A stretch of 64,000 nt of DNA from Labilibaculum sp. (GTDB taxonomy: Bacteria > Bacteroidota > Bacteroidia > Bacteroidales > Marinifilaceae): contig NZ_OY761461.1 in the NCBI RefSeq assembly GCF_963664555.1, positions 1,922,001-1,986,000 on the forward strand, read 5' to 3'. Every line of letters begins with the position of its first letter. The stretch's first letter is position 1. The notes beneath the pieces are model-generated. The model saw only the letters and a program-made list of their open reading frames with translations. It was not told where the DNA came from and did no database searches. This document shows, piece after piece, positions 35,242 to 43,683 of this stretch. Made by a program: the position numbers and the translations under genes.

Positions 35242-36804
35242 CTAATTTCTTTGGATTAACAATAAGGTACGGTCATCATCAAATTTAGAGACATTGTATA
35301 TTTTGGTTAATTCCTCCTCTACGTCTTTGGGGGCAATAATTTCTTTTTCTTTGTTATTATCAAGAATGTAGAACATGGCTTCATCACCAATCATGTCACC
35401 GGTTTTGTCATTAATCGCTTCGGTGTATCCATCGGTATAAAAGAATAGTTTATCTCCCTTATTAAACTCGTGAACTAAGCTTCTGTATTTAATTTCCTTC
35501 ACAACACCCAATAAGGTGCCGACAATATTTAATTGCGATATGGTTTTTTCTATTCCATCATAAAGGAAAGGGCGAAGAGCTCCGGCCGAAGCAATACTAA
35601 TCTTATTTGACGAAGTACAAAGTGATATAATACTTAGAGTCGTGAATACTTCAGTTAGCTGAATGTCTTTAAAAAGATATTCATTTATAATATCCAGAAA
35701 TTTACCCGGCGATTCAACGAAATCAAGTTCTTGTCGATTAATAAAAAAATTAATGGTACTTCGGATGTAGGCAATATAGGCTGGTACAAAGAACCAGGCA
35801 TCCCATTTTTTCCCCATTACATCGCCCAAAATCAATATTTTTCTATTCTGATCAACATCAATAATTTCGTAATAGTCACCTCCGGGTAATTTATCGTATG
35901 GTTGATGAAGGATTTGAATATTGTAGTCTCGTATGGTATCCTGAAATTCGTTTTCGAAACGAATTGGAGACCTTTTTGCCGCAGAGTTAAGTGCGTTTAA
36001 GTATTTGTTCTTTAAATCATGTTCACGCTGAACATTAGAGTTTATCTGATGGATAATTAGCTTTGGATTCAGGTTTTTAAATAAAAAACCACTTATTTTG
36101 GATCGCAGCAGATTTTCCATTTTGACCATATCATCAGCATCAGTGACAAGAATGTTTATTGGAATATGATTTGAAACAATTTCCGTTATTTTATCTAAGA
36201 TTGATATAGCCCAACTTGCTTTATCATCAATAATAATTCCCCAAGTATTGGTGTCTTGCAGAGCCATAAAAAAATCAGAATCGGAATAAACAGTGGTGAT
36301 ATTTGTTTTGAGATGTTTTCTGGGAAGAGGAAAGGGTTTTATTCTGTTTGCACAATATATTAGGTTTCCTTTATCAAAACTGATGTCATCTTTTCTGGCG
36401 CCATCAAGAATATCTTTTCTTAAATAGGCTTTCTTTAAATGGGATTTGATCTTCGAGATAAAAATCTTTTGTTTAATGGGTTTGGTGATGAAATCATCTG
36501 CACCGTCATTCAGATTTTTAATCCATGTGTCTTCTTCGTTGTTTCCAGAAAGAAATATGAAGGGAGTATGCTGGTATTCCGGAGTTTGTCTCAATCTGCG
36601 AACCAATTCATTGCCATCCATTAATGGCATGTACAAATCTGAAATGATAAGATCGAAATGTTGACTCTTGGCCTGATCAATAGCCTCTTTCCCATTTTTT
36701 GCAAGTGTTGTTTGGTAGCCTAATCCTTTTAGAGTAAACTCAATGAATTTTAGGATAACCACGTCATCATCAACAACCAGTATGTTTGGCGAGACTTTTG
36801 CCAT
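35242..36804 (-). CDS. Response regulator with SpoIIE-type PP2C phosphatase domain
   Basis: A 520-residue signalling protein. Residues 1-125 are a receiver domain with phospho-acceptor Asp56 (DLIISDLYMP) and the LSGNNEED and FITKPIKQK segments. Residues about 160-265 look like a second, degenerate receiver-like fold without an obvious acceptor. Residues about 300-520 are a PP2C/SpoIIE phosphatase with metal-binding motifs PGGDYYEI, ILGDVMGK and FDDDRTLLLI. RsbU-like phosphatases dephosphorylate STAS anti-anti-sigma proteins, and a STAS gene lies 9 bp upstream in the same operon, so that is the probable substrate. Confidence 0.9.
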   Translation of the reverse strand: MAKVSPNILVVDDDVVILKFIEFTLKGLGYQTTLAKNGKEAIDQAKSQHFDLIISDLYMPLMDGNELVRRLRQTPEYQHTPFIFLSGNNEEDTWIKNLNDGADDFITKPIKQKIFISKIKSHLKKAYLRKDILDGARKDDISFDKGNLIYCANRIKPFPLPRKHLKTNITTVYSDSDFFMALQDTNTWGIIIDDKASWAISILDKITEIVSNHIPINILVTDADDMVKMENLLRSKISGFLFKNLNPKLIIHQINSNVQREHDLKNKYLNALNSAAKRSPIRFENEFQDTIRDYNIQILHQPYDKLPGGDYYEIIDVDQNRKILILGDVMGKKWDAWFFVPAYIAYIRSTINFFINRQELDFVESPGKFLDIINEYLFKDIQLTEVFTTLSIISLCTSSNKISIASAGALRPFLYDGIEKTISQLNIVGTLLGVVKEIKYRSLVHEFNKGDKLFFYTDGYTEAINDKTGDMIGDEAMFYILDNNKEKEIIAPKDVEEELTKIYNVSKFDDDRTLLLIQRN

Positions 36805-36813
36805 ATCAGTATT

Positions 36814-37164
36814 TTATTCAACTGATGAAAAGCTGTTAACACATGCGGTTTGGTCTTGCAAAATATCAAAAATAGAATCCAGCTGCATTAATTCTATTAG
36901 TTCCATCACATCTCTGTTGATATTACAAAGTTTTATAAAACTTTTGTGTTCTTTTGATGTTTTAAGAGCCGATAAGAGTGCTCCAAAGCCGGAACTGTCA
37001 ATGAAGTTAATTCCCTCAAAATCAACGATTAATTTGGATTTGGGTTGAGATAAGAATTCATTCATTTTTTCCTTGGCAATACTTGCATTTAAGGCATACA
37101 AACGATTGGTTTCTTCCAATTTCATTATCGTTATAGAGTTCACCTGTTTGGTTTCAATATTCAT
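36814..37164 (-). CDS. STAS domain anti-anti-sigma factor-like protein
   Basis: A 116-residue STAS protein of SpoIIAA/RsbV type. The phosphorylation site region is FEGINFIDSSGFGALLSAL with Ser57/Ser58. In partner-switching systems the unphosphorylated form binds an anti-sigma kinase or another effector. It sits between the Hpt gene and the PP2C gene, with 24-bp and 9-bp gaps. No anti-sigma kinase (HATPase) is present nearby, so the target is unknown. Confidence 0.9.
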   Translation of the reverse strand: MNIETKQVNSITIMKLEETNRLYALNASIAKEKMNEFLSQPKSKLIVDFEGINFIDSSGFGALLSALKTSKEHKSFIKLCNINRDVMELIELMQLDSIFDILQDQTACVNSFSSVE

Positions 37165-37188
37165 AGCAGTAAAATATGGTTTCAGTGA

Positions 37189-37644
37189 TTAAAGTTGTCC
37201 TAAGGTTTCTTTTAATTCTTTTATGGCTAAAGTACATTGTGATAAAAATTCCTCTACTAAAACAGGAATATGTATTAAATCAATGTCATTCATGGTTTCG
37301 TTTTTCACGTTAGTCCAGTTTTTTTCATCCTGAGGACTAAATTCAATGTTGTTTTCCCTCTTTAGTTGCAATTCAAACTTTAAATTTCCTTTCGAGAAAT
37401 GCTCTAATTGTTCTAGACAATCACCTGAATTTTCCATTCCCATTGTACGCACCGATGATTTTGCCTTGTGAGCAATAGCGCCTAAATCTTGCCAGTTCTG
37501 AGCTTCGAAACTTCTTAATATTTCCTCTTCAAATTCAGGGATTTGTTCCAGGAAAATATCAATCATTTCACTGATGATGTTATTGTCATTTCCAGACATT
37601 TCCTTTAAATAGGATAGATCTGTGATCATTTCACCTTGAGTCAT
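37189..37644 (-). CDS. Hpt (histidine phosphotransfer) domain protein
   Basis: A 151-residue four-helix phosphotransfer protein. The phospho-accepting His59 is in IAHKAKSSVRTMG, the standard Hpt pattern. It probably moves phosphate from a hybrid histidine kinase encoded elsewhere to the receiver domain of the PP2C protein two genes downstream. It is the first gene of the hpt-STAS-rsbU-like operon. Confidence 0.88.
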   Translation of the reverse strand: MTQGEMITDLSYLKEMSGNDNNIISEMIDIFLEQIPEFEEEILRSFEAQNWQDLGAIAHKAKSSVRTMGMENSGDCLEQLEHFSKGNLKFELQLKRENNIEFSPQDEKNWTNVKNETMNDIDLIHIPVLVEEFLSQCTLAIKELKETLGQL

Positions 37645-37966
37645 TTTGTTGATGTAAGCTTGTTCGATTTATTTTTTGTTTTTTTAATAAATTCAAATTT
37701 TATTTCGATAGAAATGGCACGTTAAATTTTGAGTGAAATCTTCATTGTTACATATGCAATAATACTAATTTATTTTCAATTTACCTATTGCACCAGCTAT
37801 TCAATTAGTGCTTAGTATCCTTGATTTTACTGATTGTTTATTGATTATAATTTTTTAGGTTTGCTATTGTTTACTTGATTAATAATTTGGATTAAGCTCA
37901 ACAAAAGATTTTTTTTTCCGTAACACTAATTTTTACAGAATTTAGCTGAATACAATATATAACTTA
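37645..37966. other. Divergent intergenic region
   Basis: 322 bp between the Hpt gene (minus) and the PD40-SPOR gene (plus), AT-rich. Both promoters must lie here. A minus-strand AAAATTTG near 37700 is a weak -7 candidate. No repeat or palindrome stands out. Confidence 0.4.
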
Positions 37967-39724
37967 ATGTCTATGATAAGGAAGTTTACTACCGCTGTTT
38001 TTTTATTCGTTTTTTTATTGTCAGGGAATTTAATTGGCCAAGAGTTGTTGCCTGTAAAAAAGTCGGAATTTGTTGATAATGATTCGAATCGAAAAGAAGT
38101 TTTTGTTCAGGTGAAAAAAGCTGCCGGGCTGTATCAAAAAGGAATTGGATATGTGCCTCAGAGTTTGAATCTCTTTTTGAGTGCGTACAATTCAAATGAT
38201 AATAATCCTGAGTTAAATTATAATATTGGTCTTTGCTATTTAATAGCAGGACCAAAAGATGCCGCGCTGTCGTATTTGCTTGCCGCACAGTCTGCTAATG
38301 CCGATATCAGTGCTGATATTCATTTTTTGATTGGGCTGGCTTATAAATATCAAAATAATTTTTCTGATGCAATCATTCATTTTAAAATGAATAAAGAGTT
38401 AATTCAGCAGAACAATTATAAAAAGCAGAAAGAACTTTTATCTATAAGTGATAAACACATTCAGGAGTGCAGAAGCGGCAGGTTGTTAATGGAAAATAGT
38501 CTTGATCTGGAGATACAGCTTGTTGAAGGAAAGGTAAACTCAGAATTTGACGAATTTAATCCTCAGGTATTAGATAGTAATCTGTTTTTTAGCTCAAGAC
38601 GAGGTCAGGAGGATAATAGTAGATCACCAGAGGATCAAAAGTTTTTTGAAAAGTTATTTAAATCTTCAAAAAGTGAGGCGTTGGGTATTGAGGTTCGTGA
38701 AGAAAAAAATAATTTGGGAGGACATGTAAATTCTACTTTGCTGTCTAAATTTGATGATAAGCAGTTTGTATTTTACAATAGTAATTCTGGAGCAGGTGAT
38801 TTGTTTCTGGCTGAAAAAGAGAGAGACAAATGGAAAATAGGAAAAGCAATTAAATTTATAAATGAAAAGGATTCAAGAGAGAGTTCTGCTAGCTTATCTA
38901 AATCGGGAGATGAAATTTATTTTGTAAGTAATCGTAAAGGTGGTTTTGGCAATTGTGATATCTATTATTCTATAAAAGAATCGGAGTCTAAATGGTCTAA
39001 GCCAATTAATATTGGTGGAGATATTAATACCAAATATGATGAAGGTGATGTTTTTATAAGTACCGATGGCACTAAGTTGTTTTTCAGTTCAAAGGGGCAC
39101 AATACCATGGGGGGATATGATATATTTAAGTCTGACCGACAGGATGATGGAACCTGGGGGAAACCACAAAATATGGGGTTTCCAATAAATAGTACTGATA
39201 ACGATATCACTTATTGTGAAGATCAGGATGGTGTTTTTTATTTTGCATCCGAACGCAGTGGAGGAAAAGGAGGATTTGATATTTATTGTCAGAAAATACC
39301 AGAGCCGGTAATCGAAGAGCTTGTTGCAGAGAAAGTCACAGAAGAATCAGTGATTGAACTTCCTGAAGCGAAAATAGAAGTTCCTGTTACTCTTCCGCTT
39401 GTGAGTTTTAAAAGTGAGGCCGTTGCAATAACTGAAACTCCGGTAAAGCAAGAATTGGTGGAAGAGGATTTTGTTTATAGAGTTCAAATTGCTGCAGCAA
39501 GAAAAGAAATGAATCCTAAAGATCTTTTTAACAGATATAAAGGAGGTGATGTAATTGATCATTTATTTGTTGAAAATTGGCACAAATATACCATAGGAGG
39601 TTTTTTAACATTTAAGGAGGCTGCCAAATACAGAGATGCCTGTGGTGTAAAGGATGCTTTTGTTGTTTTGTTTAAAGGCGGTTATCGGTTAGGAATTGCA
39701 AGAAGACCTTTTGAGGCAAACTAA
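37967..39724 (+). CDS. Exported TPR/PD40 beta-propeller protein with SPOR domain
   Basis: A 585-residue envelope protein. A signal peptide ends near LIGQE (about residue 26). Residues about 45-165 hold TPR-like helices (NYNIGLCYLIAGPKDAAL). Residues about 190-440 contain PD40/WD40-like propeller repeats such as ELYF- or EIYFVSNRKGGFGNCDIYY, KLFFSSKGHNTMGGYDIF and FYFASERSGGKGGFDIYC. After a Glu/Val-rich linker the last about 80 residues form a SPOR domain (VYRVQIAAA), which binds septal peptidoglycan. Related proteins with an OmpA instead of a SPOR end act in gliding/type IX secretion. Role here: probable periplasmic or outer-membrane scaffold. Start could be Met1 or Met3. Confidence 0.85.
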   Translation: MSMIRKFTTAVFLFVFLLSGNLIGQELLPVKKSEFVDNDSNRKEVFVQVKKAAGLYQKGIGYVPQSLNLFLSAYNSNDNNPELNYNIGLCYLIAGPKDAALSYLLAAQSANADISADIHFLIGLAYKYQNNFSDAIIHFKMNKELIQQNNYKKQKELLSISDKHIQECRSGRLLMENSLDLEIQLVEGKVNSEFDEFNPQVLDSNLFFSSRRGQEDNSRSPEDQKFFEKLFKSSKSEALGIEVREEKNNLGGHVNSTLLSKFDDKQFVFYNSNSGAGDLFLAEKERDKWKIGKAIKFINEKDSRESSASLSKSGDEIYFVSNRKGGFGNCDIYYSIKESESKWSKPINIGGDINTKYDEGDVFISTDGTKLFFSSKGHNTMGGYDIFKSDRQDDGTWGKPQNMGFPINSTDNDITYCEDQDGVFYFASERSGGKGGFDIYCQKIPEPVIEELVAEKVTEESVIELPEAKIEVPVTLPLVSFKSEAVAITETPVKQELVEEDFVYRVQIAAARKEMNPKDLFNRYKGGDVIDHLFVENWHKYTIGGFLTFKEAAKYRDACGVKDAFVVLFKGGYRLGIARRPFEAN

Positions 39725-39758
39725 TCTATTGGCACAAACGATATCTGAGAAAATTTTT

Positions 39759-39766
39759 TACATTTG
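39759..39766 (+). promoter_or_regulatory. -7 promoter element of gcvT
   Basis: TACATTTG matches TAnnTTTG exactly, about 112 bp before the gcvT ATG. The nearest TTG is 27 bases upstream, too far for the usual spacing. Confidence 0.4.
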
Positions 39767-39877
39767 CAGAAGATAACGCAAACATAATTAAATAACTTTT
39801 TTCTCAGGTAAATCTTCAGTAAAAAAGACTGTATTTTTTATGATTACTTGAAGATCTTGCCCAAAATACGTAAACAG

Positions 39878-40981
39878 ATGAAAAGAACAGCATTCACTAG
39901 CTTTCATGAAGAATTAGGTGCAAAAATGGCGCCATTTGCAGGGTATAACATGCCTATTGAGTATACCGGAATTAACGATGAGCACAAATGCGTGCGTGAA
40001 AAATTAGGAGTTTTTGATGTTTCTCACATGGGTGAATTTTGGGTGAAAGGTCCAAAAGCTTTTAGTTTTGTACAAAAATTGACCACAAATGATGTAGCTG
40101 TACTTTCTGATGGAAAAGTTCAGTATAGCTGTTTCCCAAATGGGAAAGGCGGAATTGTTGATGATTTGTTGGTGTATCGTGTTGATTCAGAGACTTACTT
40201 GCTGGTTGTGAATGCTGCAAATATTGAAAAGGATTGGAATTGGTGTGTTAAAAATGCCGGTGAAATGGGATTGGCAGTTGGAACCGAGCTTTATAATGCT
40301 TCTGATGAAATATGTCAGTTAGCAGTGCAAGGCCCTTTGGCATTAAAAGCGATGCAGAAAATTGTGGATCGTCCGATTGAAGATATGGAGTATTACACAT
40401 TTCAAAAAGTGACTATTGCAGGAATCGAAAATGCTATTTTTTCGACTACCGGTTATACCGGTTCCGGCGGATGTGAAATTTACGTATCAAACGAAGATGG
40501 AGCGAAGCTTTGGAATGCTGTAATGGAAGCAGGAAAAGAATTTGGAATCCAGCCAATTGGTTTGGCCGCCCGCGATACACTGCGTTTAGAAGTTGGCTTC
40601 TGTTTATATGGTAATGATATTGATGATGACCATTCACCGATTGAAGCAGGTTTAGGTTGGATCACCAAGTTTGTGGAAGGAAACGATTTTATCGATCGTG
40701 AGTTTTTTGCAAAACAACAAGAAGAAAAACCAAAGCGCCGATTGAAAGGTTTTGAATTGATTGATAGAGGAATTGCTCGTCATGGATACAAGATTGAAGA
40801 TGCTGAAGGAAATGAAATTGGCGAAGTAACTTCAGGAACAATGGCTCCAATGATTGGGAAATCAATTGGTTTAGGATATGTTAAGGAAGGATTTTATAAA
40901 CTGGATACTGAGATTTTTATTCGTGTTCGAAATAAAGCGGTAAAAGCTAAAATCACAAAAATTCCTTTTTACAAAGCGTAA
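39878..40981 (+). CDS. gcvT: Aminomethyltransferase (glycine cleavage system T protein)
   Basis: A 367-residue folate-binding T protein. It moves the methylene group from aminomethyl-lipoyl GcvH to tetrahydrofolate, releasing ammonia. Seen: [56 protein letters not shown] and AARDTLRLE with the folate-binding acid region. ATG 39878 is chosen over an upstream in-frame TTG at 39848 because it matches the family's N terminus. GcvH and GcvP are not adjacent, as is common in Bacteroidota. A terminator follows at 41005-41040. Confidence 0.96.
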   Translation: MKRTAFTSFHEELGAKMAPFAGYNMPIEYTGINDEHKCVREKLGVFDVSHMGEFWVKGPKAFSFVQKLTTNDVAVLSDGKVQYSCFPNGKGGIVDDLLVYRVDSETYLLVVNAANIEKDWNWCVKNAGEMGLAVGTELYNASDEICQLAVQGPLALKAMQKIVDRPIEDMEYYTFQKVTIAGIENAIFSTTGYTGSGGCEIYVSNEDGAKLWNAVMEAGKEFGIQPIGLAARDTLRLEVGFCLYGNDIDDDHSPIEAGLGWITKFVEGNDFIDREFFAKQQEEKPKRRLKGFELIDRGIARHGYKIEDAEGNEIGEVTSGTMAPMIGKSIGLGYVKEGFYKLDTEIFIRVRNKAVKAKITKIPFYKA

Positions 40982-41004
40982 ATCGAATTTTTATTGAAAT
41001 AACA

Positions 41005-41040
41005 AAAGGCAGTTACCCTTGATGTAGCTGCCTTTTTTTT
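41005..41040 (+). terminator. Intrinsic terminator of gcvT
   Basis: AAAGGCAGTTAC pairs with GTAGCTGCCTTT (one wobble), followed by a T run. Confidence 0.85.
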
Positions 41041-41419
41041 GTTTTTAATTATAGCGGTTGGGGCTTTTCAAACATAAATTCTTATATTTGGAATGGTTTT
41101 TTAAGGGAAATTAATTCTGAAAATAGAATTTAATTTTTCTTGTTACCATCTAAATTCACAAAGATTGCTTCGAACAATCCAAATATTTGGATTGTCAGGA
41201 AAAAACACCATCGTGTGAATGAATATAAGTAAAAAATTCTGCAGGTTAAGTTTCTGTTTTTCAGAACGTAAATATTAATCTATACGAAGGGGGATAAGAG
41301 GATAAATTATTTGTTATAAAACATACATTTTAACAAGTAAAACCGTCTTAAAATAAATTTTTATTTGCAATTTTGCCTCAGGATATGGAATAATACAAAA
41401 ATTTAAAACGTTTGAAAAA
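41041..41419. other. serC upstream region
   Basis: About 380 bp with no gene. It contains the 22-bp perfect palindrome at 41174-41195 and an AT-rich leader before serC. No full promoter match was found. Confidence 0.4.
41174..41195. promoter_or_regulatory. 22-bp perfect palindrome upstream of serC
   Basis: ACAATCCAAAT is followed directly by its exact complement ATTTGGATTGT. It has no loop or U-tract, so it is unlikely to be a terminator, and it lies 224 bp upstream of serC. Candidate operator for a dimeric regulator. Confidence 0.45.
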
Positions 41420-42496
41420 ATGAAAGTACACAACTTTTCTGCAGGTCCTTCAATTCTTCCTGATTTTACAGTTGAAAAAACAGCTGAAGCAATTAAAAAT
41501 TTTGCCGGAACAAGTCTTTCTTTGATGGAAGTGTCTCACCGCAGCAAAGAATTTGTTGCAGTAATGGATGAGGCTATCTCTTTGTTTAAGGAATTATTAA
41601 GTATTCCTGAAGGTTATTCGGTTTTGTTTCTTGGTGGTGGTGCCTCAACTCAGTTTTGCATGATTCCTTACAATTTGTTAGGAAAAAAAGCAGCTTATCT
41701 GAATACAGGAGCTTGGGCAAACAAAGCTTTGAAAGAAGCAAAACTATTTGGTGAAGTAGTAGAAGTAGCATCTTCGAAAGATACTGTTTACAACTACATT
41801 CCTAAAGGATATAAAATTCCTTCTGATGTAGATTATTTTCACATCACTACCAACAACACTATCTATGGTACAGAGATTAAAGAAGATTTAGACGTTAATG
41901 TTCCTTTAGTAGCTGATATGTCATCTGATATTTTCTCTCGCCCGGTTGATGTTTCAAAGTATGCATTAATTTATGGCGGTGCTCAAAAGAATCTTGCACC
42001 GGCAGGTGTTACTTTTGTGATTGTAAAAGATGAAATTCTTGGTAAGGTAGATCGTCAGATTCCAACCATGTTGAACTACCAAACACACATCGATGGAGAG
42101 TCAATGTTTAATACTCCACCAGTTGTTCCTGTTTTTGCAGCTCTTCAAACTTTGCAGTGGATCAAAGAACAAGGTGGCGTATCTGCAATGCAGAAAATGA
42201 ATGAAGAAAAAGCTGCTGTGCTTTACAATGAAATTGACAGCAATCCAATGTTTAAAGGAACCGTTATTAACAAAGAAGATCGTTCATTAATGAATATCTG
42301 TTTTGTAATGAATGACGAATATAAAGAATTGGAAAAAGAATTCTATGAATTTGCTACAGCAAAAGGAATGTCTGGAATCAAGGGGCACCGTTCAGTTGGT
42401 GGTTTCCGTGCTTCTACCTATAATGCTCTGCCAAAATCAAGTGTACAGGCATTGGTTGACTGCATGCAGGAATTCAAAAACATTCACGTAAAATAA
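41420..42496 (+). CDS. serC: Phosphoserine aminotransferase
   Basis: A 358-residue PLP-dependent class V aminotransferase that converts 3-phosphohydroxypyruvate and glutamate to phosphoserine and 2-oxoglutarate, the second step of serine synthesis. N-terminal [12 protein letters not shown] is characteristic; [12 protein letters not shown] holds the PLP-binding Lys; [19 protein letters not shown] lies at the C terminus. serA follows after a 148-bp gap containing a hairpin and a REP-like element, so the two may be separate transcripts. Confidence 0.97.
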   Translation: MKVHNFSAGPSILPDFTVEKTAEAIKNFAGTSLSLMEVSHRSKEFVAVMDEAISLFKELLSIPEGYSVLFLGGGASTQFCMIPYNLLGKKAAYLNTGAWANKALKEAKLFGEVVEVASSKDTVYNYIPKGYKIPSDVDYFHITTNNTIYGTEIKEDLDVNVPLVADMSSDIFSRPVDVSKYALIYGGAQKNLAPAGVTFVIVKDEILGKVDRQIPTMLNYQTHIDGESMFNTPPVVPVFAALQTLQWIKEQGGVSAMQKMNEEKAAVLYNEIDSNPMFKGTVINKEDRSLMNICFVMNDEYKELEKEFYEFATAKGMSGIKGHRSVGGFRASTYNALPKSSVQALVDCMQEFKNIHVK

Positions 42497-42511
42497 TTAT
42501 AATAGTAAATA

Positions 42512-42541
42512 GGCAGGAATGGGTAAATCCATATCCTGCTT
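42512..42541 (+). terminator. Hairpin after serC
   Basis: GCAGGAATGG pairs with CCATATCCTGC (one bulged base), 16 bp after the serC stop. The following T content is modest, so this is a weak terminator or an mRNA-stabilising stem. Confidence 0.4.
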
Positions 42542-42544
42542 ATT

Positions 42545-42611
42545 TGTCATTCAGTGCACGAGGAACGACTAAAGTAATGTTAGCATTACTTCGATTTGGC
42601 TGGCAATGACA
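42545..42611. repeat. REP/MITE-like palindromic element
   Basis: TGTCATT (42545-42551) and AATGACA (42605-42611) are terminal inverted repeats. An inner hairpin AAGTAATG/CATTACTT (42572-42591, loop TTAG) is perfect. Such small elements starting GTCATT are typical extragenic repeats; it separates serC from serA. Confidence 0.45.
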
Positions 42612-42644
42612 TTTTATTTTTTCATAATTCAAATATCAAATAAA

Positions 42645-43568
42645 ATGACAAAAGTATTAATTGCAACCGATAAGCCTTTTGCTCCCGCAGCTGTTGATAG
42701 TATCAGAACTGTTGTTGAAGGCGCTGGTTACGAATTGGTTTTGTTGGAATCTTATACTGATAAAGCAGATTTGTTAGCAGCAGTTGCCGATGTAGATGCC
42801 ATGATTATTCGCAGTGATAAAGCAACACGTGAAGTAATTGAGGCCGCTAAAAACCTTAAAGTAATTGTTCGTGCTGGTGCAGGATACGATAATATCGATC
42901 TTGAGGCTTGTACTGAAAAAGGCGTTGTTGCCATGAATACTCCTGGACAGAATTCAAATGCTGTTGCAGAGTTGGTTTTTGGAATGATGGTATTTTTGGC
43001 AAGAAATGGTTTTAACGGAAGTGCCGGTGTTGAATTACGGGGAAAGAAAATCGGAATTCATGCATATGGTAATGTAGGTCGTTATGTTGGTGAAATAGCT
43101 AAAGGTTTTGGAATGGAAGTATATGCTTTCGATCCATTTGTGGCTAAAGAAACAATTGAAGCTGATGGTGTAAAGGTTGTTGACTCTGTTGAGGAATTGT
43201 ACAGCACTTGTAACTATGTTTCTCTTCATATTCCAGCAAATGACAAAACAAAAAAATCAATCAACTTCGATTTGTTGAACAAGATGCCTGAAGGTGGTGT
43301 TCTTGTTAATACAGCTCGTAAAGAGGTGATTGATGAAGAAGGTTTGATTAAATTAATGGATGCTCGTAAAGATTTCGCATACATTTCGGATATTGCTCCT
43401 GACTGTAAAGAAGAAATTGAAGCTAAATTTCAAAGTAGATTCTTCTTCACTCCAAAGAAAATGGGGGCGCAAACTGCTGAGGCAAACATCAATGCTGGTA
43501 TTGCCGGAGCAAATCAAATTGTAAACTTCATTAAAAATGGAGACGAAACATACAGAGTAAATAAGTAG
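42645..43568 (+). CDS. serA: D-3-phosphoglycerate dehydrogenase (type IIIK)
   Basis: A 307-residue NAD-dependent 2-hydroxyacid dehydrogenase that oxidises 3-phosphoglycerate, the first step of serine synthesis. It is short (type III, no ACT domain). NAD-binding GIHAYGNVGRYVGE is visible, as are VRAGAGYDNID and NTARKEVID (catalytic Arg region). Where most PGDHs have a catalytic His (TPHLGAST), this one reads TPKKMGAQTAEAN with Lys, the type IIIK arrangement known from Entamoeba and Bacteroides enzymes. ATG 42645 is chosen; an in-frame ATG at 42606 lies inside the REP-like element. Confidence 0.92.
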   Translation: MTKVLIATDKPFAPAAVDSIRTVVEGAGYELVLLESYTDKADLLAAVADVDAMIIRSDKATREVIEAAKNLKVIVRAGAGYDNIDLEACTEKGVVAMNTPGQNSNAVAELVFGMMVFLARNGFNGSAGVELRGKKIGIHAYGNVGRYVGEIAKGFGMEVYAFDPFVAKETIEADGVKVVDSVEELYSTCNYVSLHIPANDKTKKSINFDLLNKMPEGGVLVNTARKEVIDEEGLIKLMDARKDFAYISDIAPDCKEEIEAKFQSRFFFTPKKMGAQTAEANINAGIAGANQIVNFIKNGDETYRVNK

Positions 43569-43616
43569 TATATGGAAAACAAGAAGAAAGTCATTTTCTT
43601 TTTGTTTTCTACCTTA

Positions 43617-43624
43617 TATATTTG
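43617..43624 (+). promoter_or_regulatory. -7 promoter element of the DUF1015 gene
   Basis: TATATTTG matches TAnnTTTG, 60 bp before the start codon; the -33 region is T-rich without a clear TTTG at 19 bases. The leader that follows can fold (TTTGAAT with ATTCAAA). Confidence 0.4.
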
Positions 43625-43683
43625 AATGCAATTTGTATTCAAATAAATTGCAACAAACAAACACAACAAAAACATAGAACGCG

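Noticed and set aside
39848..39877. TTG start for gcvT
   Set aside because: The ATG at 39878 matches the conserved T-protein N terminus; the ten extra residues do not.
41281..41419. Riboswitch in the serC leader
   Set aside because: No recognisable glycine, SAM or other riboswitch core; only the upstream palindrome stands out.
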